34,979 bases of DNA from Clostridiales bacterium. Lineage in GTDB: Bacteria > Bacillota_A > Clostridia > Christensenellales > Aristaeellaceae. The DNA lies in contig JAAYZL010000124.1 of the NCBI GenBank assembly GCA_012514855.1, positions 1 to 34,979 on the forward strand, given 5' to 3'. Each line of letters starts with the position of its first letter. Positions within the stretch are counted from its first letter, which is position 1. The notes beneath the pieces were generated by a model. That model saw only the letters and a program-made list of their open reading frames with translations, was not told the origin of the DNA and did no database searches. Position numbers and translations under genes: made by a program. Of the stretch, positions 23,866 to 30,976 are shown piece after piece.

Positions 23866-23897
23866 TTTCCGGGAGGCACAAACGCGCCTCCCGGAAA
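23866..23897 (-). promoter_or_regulatory. Stem-loop between CUT2 binding-protein gene and ATPase gene
   Basis: A perfect 12-bp stem (23866-23877 with 23886-23897) with an 8-nt loop starts 18 nt after the binding-protein stop on the minus strand. TCCTGTAAG follows, not a T-run. It has the same position and likely role as the hairpins at 5532-5567 and 18942-19010. Confidence 0.65.
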
Positions 23898-23915
23898 CTG
23901 CTGAATACACTCGGG

Positions 23916-24899
23916 TCAGATGGCGGGCACGTAGGGGCCGATGTTTGCGACGACCCACTGATAGCCGCCGTCGAGGTCGTCCCAGAACAGCCACTCGTCG
24001 AAGTTCGCCATGTCGATCGGGATGACCGGCAGCGCGATCTTGTCGCCGCCCCACGTCTCGCCGTTCAGCTCCGCCCACGCCATGCCGAACGCGATCAAGC
24101 CCTGCAGGTCCGCGGGCGCGGTCATATTCGCGATCATCTCTCCGTTCTCCATCGCGATATGGCTGTCCTCGGAGCCGCCGGTCGAGATGACGCCGATGTC
24201 GAGCCCGGCCTCCTTGAGCGCCTGATAGGCGCCCTTCGCGACGACGTCGTCCTGCGCGAACACGATGTTGAAGTCATATCCGCCGTTGATGTAGGAGGAC
24301 ATCACGTTGTAGGCGCCCTCGATCGTCCAGTCGTCGTCCGTCAGCTGCGCGGCGAGGGTCACCTTGTCCGCGAAATCCGCGAGCGCCTGGTTGACGCCGT
24401 CCTCGTAGATCTCGGTGACGCCGATGCCGTAGTAGCCGCTGACGTACACGAGCTTCGCGTTTTCGATGTTCTCGGCGGCCCACTTCACGGCCGCGTAGCC
24501 GATGTCGTTGTACTGGCAGGCGACCTGGCCCGCGGTCTCGCCGGCGCTCTCGTCATAGAACGAGTTTTCCGCGATGATCGGAATGCCCGCGTCATTGCAC
24601 ATCTTGATGATGGTCTCCCCCGCGGTCGTCGGGAACATCACGATGATGTCCACTTCCTGATTGATCAACTGCTGCGCCTGGTCGACCTGCACGGCGGCGT
24701 CCTGCTTGCAGTCCAGCTCGATGATCTTGCAGCCGGCCTTGTCCGCGCCGTACTTCAGGCCGCTGTACGTCGCGATGTTCCAGGACAGGCCGAGGTCCCA
24801 CGCCAGATAGCCGATGGTAAAGTTGTCTTTTTCCGCCAAACAGGGTGCGAAAGCGAGCGTCGTGGCCAATGCGAGCAACAGACAGACGAGTTTCTTCAT
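23916..24899 (-). CDS. Sugar ABC transporter substrate-binding protein (ribose-type)
   Basis: A 327-residue Peripla_BP_4 protein. The signal peptide MKKLVCLLLALATTLAFAPCLA has an AxA-like CLA end before EKDNFTIGYLAWDLGLSWN, and no lipobox. Conserved points include QQLINQEVDIIVMFPTTAG, GIPIIAENSFYD, GYYGIGVTEIYEDGVNQAL and FAQDDVVAKGAYQALKEAG, i.e. the classic ribose-binding layout. ATG 24899 is preceded by GGGAGGGG. The MocA-type dehydrogenase is upstream in the same operon, so the ligand is probably a sugar or polyol that is oxidised after import. Confidence 0.94.
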   Translation of the reverse strand: MKKLVCLLLALATTLAFAPCLAEKDNFTIGYLAWDLGLSWNIATYSGLKYGADKAGCKIIELDCKQDAAVQVDQAQQLINQEVDIIVMFPTTAGETIIKMCNDAGIPIIAENSFYDESAGETAGQVACQYNDIGYAAVKWAAENIENAKLVYVSGYYGIGVTEIYEDGVNQALADFADKVTLAAQLTDDDWTIEGAYNVMSSYINGGYDFNIVFAQDDVVAKGAYQALKEAGLDIGVISTGGSEDSHIAMENGEMIANMTAPADLQGLIAFGMAWAELNGETWGGDKIALPVIPIDMANFDEWLFWDDLDGGYQWVVANIGPYVPAI

Positions 24900-25021
24900 A
24901 GAAGTCCCCTCCCACGCGATTTATTTGTCGGGGCGGCCCCGATCAAATTTCACATACCAAGGAAGAACATGAATACCTCCAAAGGGCCGGCGCGACGGGG
25001 AATGAATATTCCGGATTGGTA

Positions 25022-26053
25022 TCAGTACGCGAACTCCCGCAGGTCGGCCATGCGATTCTCGCGCTCGGCGCCGTACATCGCCCAAATGGCTTTCTGGTCC
25101 TTCAGGGCCTCGACGCCGCTCGGCATGGGCTTGACGCCTTCGATCACGCAGTCGGCGAAATATTCGAGCTCGTATTTCGGCAGGTGGCTGGACGGCTCGC
25201 ACGCGAAGATCAGCTCCTCGACGTCGCTCTTCTCCGCGTAGTTGCCGGGATCGGTCGACCGGTGCAGATACATCTTCCCCTCGTTCAGCGCGCACTCGAC
25301 CATGCCGTCGCGGAAGAACGCGTGCACGGCGTAGCTGTGCCTGGTGCCCTTCGCGCCCCAGGTGCCGAAGTGGTAGCCCAGTTTCCCGCCCTCGAACTCG
25401 AAGATCGCGTTGCTCGTGCCCTCCATCTCCATCCACGGGGTGCAGAGGTTCGTGCCCAGGTGCGCGCCCCGGACGGGCTTTCCCATCATCCAGAACAGGA
25501 GGTCCACATAGTGGCACCCGTGGCTGAACAGTTGCCCGCCGCCGAGCTTTTTCGCGCTGCGCATCCAGGAGCCCTCGGGAAGATAGGTATATTGCTCCGT
25601 CCAGATGGACATCTGGAAGCACTCGCCGTAGCGACCGTCGTCGATGATCTTCTTGAGCTCGCGAATCTGCGGGTGGAAGCGCATGATGTAGCCGACCATC
25701 AGCTTCGCCCCGCTCTCCTTCGACGCGCGGATCAGGTCGAGGCACTCGCGCTCGTCGAGCGCCAGCGGCTTTTCCATCAGCACGTGGATGCCGCGATGGA
25801 GACAGTCGATGCCGATCGGGTGGTGCAGGTGGTGCGGCAAAGCCAATAGCGCCGAGTCCGCCGCGCCAAGCACCTCGCGGTAGTCGGCGGAGGCGGTCGA
25901 AGCGCCCAGCAGCTCGGCCATCGACCGTGCCTTCTGGAGGTCGACGTCGACGGTCGCGATGACCTCGATCTTGTCCTTCAGTTCGTCAAACGCGCGCTTG
26001 TGTATGTCCGACATGAAGCCACAGCCCACGATGGCCAGCCTGATCTTTTTCAT
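25022..26053 (-). CDS. Gfo/Idh/MocA-family oxidoreductase
   Basis: A 343-residue NAD(P)-dependent sugar or cyclitol dehydrogenase. The Rossmann motif IVGCGFMSDIHKRAF is at 8-22, the family Lys is in EKPLAL (94-96), and a conserved SHGCHYVDLLFWMMG block follows. ATG 26053 has GGGAGG about 6 nt upstream; the open frame extends 22 codons further but is Cys/Arg-rich and unlikely. It is the first gene of the operon with the CUT2 binding protein, ATPase and permease. A 122-nt gap to the binding-protein gene contains a perfect 15-nt palindrome (24928-24942) and no T-run. Substrate unknown, but the divergent DhaK/L kinase genes hint at a short-chain polyol or ketose pathway. Confidence 0.92.
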   Translation of the reverse strand: MKKIRLAIVGCGFMSDIHKRAFDELKDKIEVIATVDVDLQKARSMAELLGASTASADYREVLGAADSALLALPHHLHHPIGIDCLHRGIHVLMEKPLALDERECLDLIRASKESGAKLMVGYIMRFHPQIRELKKIIDDGRYGECFQMSIWTEQYTYLPEGSWMRSAKKLGGGQLFSHGCHYVDLLFWMMGKPVRGAHLGTNLCTPWMEMEGTSNAIFEFEGGKLGYHFGTWGAKGTRHSYAVHAFFRDGMVECALNEGKMYLHRSTDPGNYAEKSDVEELIFACEPSSHLPKYELEYFADCVIEGVKPMPSGVEALKDQKAIWAMYGAERENRMADLREFAY

Positions 26054-26118
26054 GGCACGCCTCCCGCACAAACAACATTTTCGGCAAACCCGACAAACGG
26101 GGAACTCATCTTTTCCCA

Positions 26119-26147
26119 ATTATACAGCGGCGAAAATCCGATGTCAA
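26119..26147 (-). promoter_or_regulatory. Consensus promoter of the MocA/CUT2 operon
   Basis: On the minus strand TTGACA (26147-26142), exactly 17 nt, then TATAAT (26124-26119): a perfect sigma-A consensus. It begins 4 nt after the stop codon of the DeoR remnant. The leader (about 26111-26054) carries three direct repeats of the form GTTTGYCG/GTTTGTGCG, which could be regulator-binding repeats. Such a strong promoter normally needs a repressor. Confidence 0.88.
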
Positions 26148-26151
26148 CCGG

Positions 26152-26374
26152 CTATGCGATGATGACCTCGACGCCTTTTTTTTCGATCTGGCGCAGGATC
26201 TCCTCGTTCGCCGGGCAGTAGTTCGTCACGAGCTTGTCAAACGCGGTGATGTCCGTGACGCGCACGAACGACGAGCGGCCGATCTTCGAATCGTCCACGA
26301 CGAGTATCTTCTCCTTCGACTGTTCGATCATCTTTCACCGCAAAGTCATAGGATTCGGGACCGCCTGTGAGCAG
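26152..26374 (-). pseudogene. DeoR-family regulator remnant (C-terminal end only)
   Basis: The minus strand encodes the end of a DeoR-type sensor domain: MIEQSKEKILVVDDSK, then FVRVTDITAFDKLVTN and a tail ending KKGVEVIIA at TAG 26152. It matches the family pattern in which lysine-rich 'DSSKFG'-like and 'ITD' segments precede the C-terminus. Directly upstream an in-frame TGA (26335-26337) interrupts it, and the preceding motif (LLTGGPESYDFAVK, about 26333-26374) is found in another frame, so there is a frameshift at about 26332. Beyond 26374 no DeoR sequence is recognisable; the helix-turn-helix and most of the sensor domain, roughly 180 codons, are gone. A 59-residue ORF from ATG 26331 remains open but lacks a clear ribosome-binding site. 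Confidence 0.75.
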
Positions 26375-26543
26375 TATCGGACTACCATCGGCCATTCCTT
26401 CGGCTCTGCGCCTTGCCCTGCGCAAAAATCTCCCGACGCTTTGGCGCAACGTATAGTTGGCGGCGCAATAGTAATGAGCCGCCAACAAAATCCATATGCG
26501 CCGGCAGGGTTTTCGCCGATAGAAACAATTGGCTCCTCCCCGG
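26375..26543. other. Unassigned stretch between DeoR remnant and dhaK promoter
   Basis: This segment is visibly richer in A and T than its surroundings and contains no convincing gene on either strand. Short minus-strand frames run through it without recognisable motifs. It replaces what should be the 5' part of the DeoR gene, so it may be a deletion or insertion junction. Confidence 0.5.
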
Positions 26544-26572
26544 TTGACAGCGGATTTCGAACCTGCTATGAT
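26544..26572 (+). promoter_or_regulatory. Promoter of the dhaK/dhaL-type operon
   Basis: TTGACA (26544-26549), a 17-nt spacer and TATGAT (26567-26572) form a near-perfect promoter. Its -35 surroundings (GGTTGACA, one variable base, CGGATTT) repeat those of the divergent promoter at 26119-26147. The expected start near 26579 gives a long leader of about 177 nt before the dhaK-type start. Confidence 0.82.
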
Positions 26573-26709
26573 TATTTCGGAAGCCATCCCGTGGCGCGCG
26601 CCGCGCCAATGCTTTGCCCGCAAATTCGCAAAAGGGTTCCGGGTCGATTTCGCGGATGTTCGGCGCGATCGTCGCCATGGCCCCGGCGCTTCCCTCAGAA
26701 CCGGTGACC

Positions 26710-26732
26710 AGCGGCCCCCCGGCCGCTTTATA
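26710..26732 (+). promoter_or_regulatory. Attenuator-like hairpin in the dhaK-type leader
   Basis: AGCGGCC (26710-26716) pairs with GGCCGCT (26721-26727) around a CCCC loop and is followed by TTATA. It lies 17 nt before the GAGGAG ribosome-binding site. It could reduce read-through or hide the initiation region; the T-tract is short. Confidence 0.45.
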
Positions 26733-26755
26733 GCGACAGAAAGTGAGGAGATTTG

Positions 26756-27742
26756 ATGAACAAGATATTGAACACAGCCGAGCGCTACACGGACGACATG
26801 CTCCGCGGCATCTACGCCGCGCATCCCGACATGGTAAAATACGTATCGGAGGACATGCGCTGCTACTGCGCCGCAAAAAAGACGCCGGGCAAGGTGGCCA
26901 TCGTAACCGGGGGCGGGACGGGGCATCTGCCGCTGTTTCTCGGCTACGTCGGCGACGGTCTGCTCGACGGATGCGGCGTCGGCGGCGTGTTCCAATCCCC
27001 GTCGTCGGAGCAGATCTTCGAGATTTCGAAGGCCGTCGAAGCCGGCGCGGGCATACTGTACCTGTACGGCAACTACACGGGCGACATCATGAACTTCGAC
27101 ATGGCCGCGGAGCTGTGCGAGATGGAGGGCATCGAGACGAAGTCGATCGTCGGCGCGGACGACGTGCTCTCCGGAGCGCCCGAGGTGCGCCGCGGCGTGG
27201 CCGGAATCTTCTTCATGTACAAGGCCGCCGGCGCAAAGGCCAAGCAGATGGGCGACCTCGAGGCCGTCTACGAGGCGGCGAAGAAGGCGGGCGAGCGCGT
27301 GCGCACGGTCGGCTTCGCGCTGACGCCGTGCATCATCCCCGAGGTCGGCAAGCCGAACTTCACGCTTAACGACGGCGAGATGGCGATGGGCATGGGCATA
27401 CACGGCGAGCCCGGCATATGGAACGGGCCGGTCAAGACCGCGCGCGAGATCGCCGAGGAGTCGCTCGACGCGCTGCTCAACGACATGCCCCTCGCTGAGG
27501 GCGAGGAGGTCGCGGTGCTGATCAACGGCCTGGGCGCGACGTCGGTCGAGGAGCTGTATATCCTGAGCGGCGACGTGCACGCGATTCTTGCCGGGCGCGG
27601 CGTCCGCGTGTACCGCACGTTCGTCGGCGAGTACGCGACGTCCATGGAGATGGCCGGCGCTTCGATCTCGCTGTGCAAGCTGGACGGCGAGATGAAGGAA
27701 TGGCTGGATACCCCCGTCCGCACCCCCTTCATCCGCCTGTAG
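26756..27742 (+). CDS. DhaK-family ketose kinase, substrate-binding subunit (dihydroxyacetone kinase-like)
   Basis: 328 residues of the DhaK fold. The substrate-binding covalent histidine is conserved (GIHGEPG, His216). The general acid/base pair appears as His57 (GGGTGHLP, 52-59) and Asp110 (GNYTGDIMNFDMA). In classical dihydroxyacetone kinases the first loop reads GGGSGHEPAHAGYVG; here it is GGGTGHLPLFLGYVG, a difference that lines the substrate pocket. I therefore infer a kinase for another ketose, such as a tetrulose or branched keto sugar. ATG 26756 follows GAGGAG at 5 nt. The partner subunit is encoded 15 nt downstream. No DhaM-type phosphotransferase is present here, so the phosphoryl donor (ATP or PTS) is open. 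Confidence 0.9.
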   Translation: MNKILNTAERYTDDMLRGIYAAHPDMVKYVSEDMRCYCAAKKTPGKVAIVTGGGTGHLPLFLGYVGDGLLDGCGVGGVFQSPSSEQIFEISKAVEAGAGILYLYGNYTGDIMNFDMAAELCEMEGIETKSIVGADDVLSGAPEVRRGVAGIFFMYKAAGAKAKQMGDLEAVYEAAKKAGERVRTVGFALTPCIIPEVGKPNFTLNDGEMAMGMGIHGEPGIWNGPVKTAREIAEESLDALLNDMPLAEGEEVAVLINGLGATSVEELYILSGDVHAILAGRGVRVYRTFVGEYATSMEMAGASISLCKLDGEMKEWLDTPVRTPFIRL

Positions 27743-27757
27743 CGGGAGGCGAGTGCC

Positions 27758-28399
27758 ATGACAACGATCCGCATGGGAGACCTGCCCGGCCTGTTCGCGG
27801 CGGTCGGCGCGGAGATGGAAAAGCGCGCCGCCGAACTGTGCGAAATGGACGCCAGGATGGGCGACGGCGACCTCGGCCTGACGATGAAGAAGGGTTTCGC
27901 CGCGATGCCGTCCATCTTGGAGGCGATCGACGAACCCGATCTCGGAAAGCGGCTGATGAAGGCCGGCATGAAGATGGCGGCGCTGGTCCCCTCGACGATG
28001 GGCACGCTGATGGCCTCCGGCGTGATGGGCGGCGGCAAGGCGCTGACGGGCCGCGACCTGATCGATGCCGCCGGCTATCGGGACTACCTCGTCGGCTTCG
28101 CGGAAGGCATCGCCAGGCGCGGCAAGTGCTCGCGCGGCGACCGCACGGTGCTCGACGCCATCGGCCGGGCGGCGGACAAGCTCGCCGCGGCGATTGCGGA
28201 GCGGCCGGGCCTGTCGCTTGCGGAAGCGGCGGAGATCGCACTGCTCGGCGCGCGGGAGGGCGTCGAGGCCACGCGCGCGATGGAGCCGAAGTTCGGCAAG
28301 GCCGCCGTGCACCGCCTGGCCGCCGTCGGACAGGCCGACCAGGGCGCGTGCGCCGGCATGTACATGATCGCCGGCTACCGGGACTTCCTCGTTCGGTAG
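27758..28399 (+). CDS. DhaL-family kinase subunit, nucleotide-binding
   Basis: 213 residues of the all-helical DhaL fold. The magnesium-binding aspartates are visible in MDARMGDGDLG (Asp31, Asp36, Asp38). The segment GKCSRGDRTVLDAIGRA corresponds to the usual GxKPGDRTMLDAL block, and GQADQGACAGMYMIAGY to the GxxDPGA block near the C-terminus. It provides the ADP/ATP site that phosphorylates the ketose held covalently by the DhaK-type subunit. It is the last gene of the operon, ending 31 nt before a strong bidirectional hairpin. Confidence 0.92.
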   Translation: MTTIRMGDLPGLFAAVGAEMEKRAAELCEMDARMGDGDLGLTMKKGFAAMPSILEAIDEPDLGKRLMKAGMKMAALVPSTMGTLMASGVMGGGKALTGRDLIDAAGYRDYLVGFAEGIARRGKCSRGDRTVLDAIGRAADKLAAAIAERPGLSLAEAAEIALLGAREGVEATRAMEPKFGKAAVHRLAAVGQADQGACAGMYMIAGYRDFLVR

Positions 28400-28430
28400 T
28401 TACCCCAAAAGATACCCAGTGCTCATGGCA

Positions 28431-28461
28431 AAGCCCCGCAATCGCGAGAATTGCGGGGCTT
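28431..28461. terminator. Bidirectional terminator between dhaL-type and cupin genes
   Basis: A perfect 12-bp stem (28431-28442 with 28450-28461) with a 7-nt loop lies between convergent operons. The stem ends in AA/TT on both sides, so each strand reads a short T-tract (CTTCGACTT on plus, CTTTGCC on minus). It probably ends both transcripts. Confidence 0.78.
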
Positions 28462-28477
28462 CGACTTACCTATATTG

Positions 28478-28906
28478 TCACTTCTCTTCCGTTTCTTCCT
28501 CGGCCAGCACATCGTAGCCGATGCGGTTGTAGAGGTCGAGCTGCGGCGGGGTGGCGACGCCGATGGTCACGAACCTGCCCTCGCTGTCCTTGGGCTTTCG
28601 GGTGCCGTGGTAGACGCCCGGCGGCGCGTAGAGCAAATCGCCCGCCTTCACGGGAATCCAGCGGTCGTAGAGGTAGAACTCCCCCTCGCCCTCAAAGCAG
28701 AACACCAATTCCTCCGAGAGCGGATGGACGTGCGGCTCGAACTCCATGCCCGGCTCATGCACGCCGCTGGTGATGCCCACGTTGCGGGAGCCGAGCCGGG
28801 GCGTGAGCACCAGATGTACGTCCAATCCCGTGGACTTGGCCCAATTGTAGCCCTCGTGGATGTTGAAAATCCCGCCCTGCTTGCGCACCTGTTCCTTGCT
28901 ATGCAT
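28478..28906 (-). CDS. Cupin-domain protein
   Basis: A 142-residue single-domain cupin. Motif 1 is GMEFEPHVHPLSEELVFCFEGEG, giving metal ligands His59, His61 and Glu65 or Glu66. Motif 2 is PPGVYHGTRKP, giving His100. Such proteins are metal-dependent isomerases, epimerases, dioxygenases or ligand sensors. It is the last gene of the HAAT-MocA-isomerase-PreA operon, 3 nt after the flavoprotein gene, with AAGGAGG inside that gene's end. A sugar or keto-acid isomerase role is plausible but unproven. Confidence 0.88.
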   Translation of the reverse strand: MHSKEQVRKQGGIFNIHEGYNWAKSTGLDVHLVLTPRLGSRNVGITSGVHEPGMEFEPHVHPLSEELVFCFEGEGEFYLYDRWIPVKAGDLLYAPPGVYHGTRKPKDSEGRFVTIGVATPPQLDLYNRIGYDVLAEEETEEK

Positions 28907-28909
28907 CTC

Positions 28910-30067
28910 CTATACCTCCTTGGGATGAATTTGGATCGCGCCGAAGCGGCAGACGCTCGGGCAGAGCCCGCAGCCGTCGCACCTCTCCGGATCAATTTCG
29001 CACTTGCCGGTCTCGAGGGAGATCGCGTCGTAGATGCAGACCTTTTCGCATTTTCTGCAGCCCGTGCACTTCGCCTGGTTGCACTCGGAGACATAGCGCG
29101 TCGCGCGGTCGTACTGCTCGATGGTGAGCATGTTCTTACCCGCGACGCCTACGATGTCCGAGAGATTTTCAAGCGCATGGCGCTCCATGTATTTTTCGAT
29201 CTGCCCGAGCATGACTTGAACGTACTCATAGCCCTTGAGGTAGACCGCCGCCGCGATCTGCGCGGTCTCGGCGCCCGCGAGCAGGCACTTGACCACGTCC
29301 TCGCCGGTCATGATGCCGCCGGTGGCGGAGATCACGGCCCTGACGTTGGGCGCGGTGGAGATGATCCAGCGCAGCACGGAATTGAGCGCCCAGCTTCCGC
29401 CGTGCCCGGCAAAGCCGCCGTGGAGGATGGGCCGCATCTGATCGATGTCGATCTCGATGCCGGTGGCGCGGTTCACCATGGTCAGCCCGTCCGCGCCCGC
29501 CCGGTCGAGCGCCACGGCGGTGTGGATCACATTGGCCACCTGGCCGGACATCTTGGGGATCACCGGGATTTTGACCGCGGCCTTGCAGTCCCTGAGCGCG
29601 CCGACGGCGATGGCGTGTCCGTCGTTGGAGGGGTCGCGCATCAGAAGCCCCGAGGGGCAGCTCGGCACGATCTCGATGGCGTCCGCGCCCGCGTCCTCGC
29701 AGGCGACGGCGTACTCGGCCCAGGTCTCGGGCGCGATGCAGTTGATGCTGGCGATGATCGGTATCGAGGTGCGCTCCTTGGACTTCAACACGGTCTCGGC
29801 ATATTCCTCGATGCCGCCGTAATAGGCCTGCTCGTAGCTGTAGAAGGTGCAGCTCTCGTAGCCCGGCATGCCGCTTCGCAGGACCTTGAAGCGCGGGAAG
29901 GGGTTGTAGCGCATCAGCACCTCCTCCTGCACGGACTTGAGCACCACCGCGCTGAAGCCCGCGTCCTCGCACTTGACGGCCTCCCGGTAGTCCATGGTCG
30001 TTCCGGCGGAAGCGGCGATGATCGGATGCGCAAGCTCCAGGCCCGCGTATCGAACCCTCATATTCAT
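28910..30067 (-). CDS. PreA-like dihydropyrimidine/dihydroorotate dehydrogenase-family flavoprotein with 2[4Fe-4S] ferredoxin domain
   Basis: 385 residues. An FMN-binding TIM barrel of the dihydroorotate/dihydropyrimidine dehydrogenase family (1 to about 310) carries the active-site cysteine in PSCPSG (Cys137) and the FMN-phosphate motif SATGGIMTGEDVV. A C-terminal ferredoxin domain has two CxxCxxCxxxC clusters (Cys334/337/340/344 and Cys363/366/369/373). This is the architecture of PreA (NAD-dependent dihydropyrimidine dehydrogenase subunit). No PreT-like NADH subunit is present in the window, so electrons probably come from ferredoxin or an unlinked partner. Its place in an operon with a sugar-type dehydrogenase, isomerase and cupin makes a classical pyrimidine role uncertain. 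Confidence 0.9.
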   Translation of the reverse strand: MNMRVRYAGLELAHPIIAASAGTTMDYREAVKCEDAGFSAVVLKSVQEEVLMRYNPFPRFKVLRSGMPGYESCTFYSYEQAYYGGIEEYAETVLKSKERTSIPIIASINCIAPETWAEYAVACEDAGADAIEIVPSCPSGLLMRDPSNDGHAIAVGALRDCKAAVKIPVIPKMSGQVANVIHTAVALDRAGADGLTMVNRATGIEIDIDQMRPILHGGFAGHGGSWALNSVLRWIISTAPNVRAVISATGGIMTGEDVVKCLLAGAETAQIAAAVYLKGYEYVQVMLGQIEKYMERHALENLSDIVGVAGKNMLTIEQYDRATRYVSECNQAKCTGCRKCEKVCIYDAISLETGKCEIDPERCDGCGLCPSVCRFGAIQIHPKEV

Positions 30068-30079
30068 GGCGATTTCCTC

Positions 30080-30976
30080 CTACAGAGCATTGAGAATCCC
30101 CCGGATGTAGTTCGCGCCCTTGGGCATGCCCTCGCTCGCGTCCGGCAGATCGACCCTCTGCCAGCGCCGCTCATATTCCAGCGAGATCCAGCCGTCGTAG
30201 CCGATCTCCCTGAGCGATCTGAGGATGCCGGGCCAGTTGAGAACGCCGTCCCCCGGGATGCGCGAATGGACGGTGCGGTCCTCCTCGTCGATGTGGGAAA
30301 CCATGTTGAATTTGGGCTTCCGGGGCGCGCCGCCGCGATAGACCAGATCCTTGCAGTGGACGAAGAAGATCTTGTCCTTTTGCAACCGAATGGCCTCCTC
30401 GAATTCCTCGGCCGGGAAAAAGGCGAGGTTGGCCTGATCGTAGAGCACGCCGACCGCTTCGTGGTTGGCGGCGTCGACGACGCGCATGGTCTCGCGCGCG
30501 GAGGTGGTCATGGTGCCGAAGTGGTTTTCCAGACACAGCTTCACGCCGCTTTCCCGGGCGTAGTCGCCGCATTCGCGCATGGACTTGACCAGCGCCTCCA
30601 ATTTCTTTCCGTCCGGGTCGGTCTCGCCGTCCACGAACTTGCCGCCGTAGATGCGGATGAAATGCGCGTCCAGGAGCTTCGCCATGTCGATCACGCGCTT
30701 GAGAGCCCGGCACTCCCTTTGGCGCTCCATTTCGTCGAGGCTGTTGAAGAGGTTGAGATACGGCGTGAGGGCCGCGACCTCGAGGCCCGCCGCGCGCACC
30801 TTCCCGAAGACTTTTATTACCTCCTCGTCGCTCGCCCGAAGCGGGATCGCGCAGGGATATCCGTCCGTCTGGACGATGATCTCAATGCCGTCCAGGCCGA
30901 TCTTCGAAAAGAGCTCGATGGCTTCGTTAAGCGTATACTCGGGAGTTCCCATCGTATGTCCGGAAATTCGCATCAT
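30080..30976 (-). CDS. Sugar phosphate isomerase/epimerase (xylose-isomerase-like TIM barrel)
   Basis: A 298-residue protein starting at ATG 30976, overlapping the MocA-type stop as ATGA. Metal-site residues typical of the family appear in order: IEIIVQTDG, HFIRIYGG, LCLENHFG (Glu-Asn-His), YDQANLAFF, FVHCKDLVYRG (His-x-Lys-Asp) and the final WISLEYE. Hydroxypyruvate isomerase, inosose isomerase/dehydratase and tagatose epimerase all share this pattern. With a Gfo/Idh/MocA dehydrogenase upstream the pair resembles inositol-like or keto-sugar catabolism. Exact reaction unknown. Confidence 0.9.
   Translation of the reverse strand: MMRISGHTMGTPEYTLNEAIELFSKIGLDGIEIIVQTDGYPCAIPLRASDEEVIKVFGKVRAAGLEVAALTPYLNLFNSLDEMERQRECRALKRVIDMAKLLDAHFIRIYGGKFVDGETDPDGKKLEALVKSMRECGDYARESGVKLCLENHFGTMTTSARETMRVVDAANHEAVGVLYDQANLAFFPAEEFEEAIRLQKDKIFFVHCKDLVYRGGAPRKPKFNMVSHIDEEDRTVHSRIPGDGVLNWPGILRSLREIGYDGWISLEYERRWQRVDLPDASEGMPKGANYIRGILNAL

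Noticed and set aside
24928..24942. Perfect 15-nt palindrome TCGGGGCGGCCCCGA
   Set aside because: Its loop is a single base, so it is not a good hairpin, and no promoter is positioned next to it. A protein site is possible but unsupported.
24955..24990. Six-codon mini-ORF with a GGAGGT site on the minus strand between the MocA-type and binding-protein genes
   Set aside because: Too short to judge. It could be a leader peptide, but no attenuator with a T-run follows.
26600..26725. Minus-strand peptide resembling part of a dihydrodipicolinate synthase-like protein (VTGSEGSAGAMATIAPNI)
   Set aside because: The similarity rests on one short stretch with no catalytic residues, and the frame dissolves on both sides. 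Not enough to call a pseudogene.
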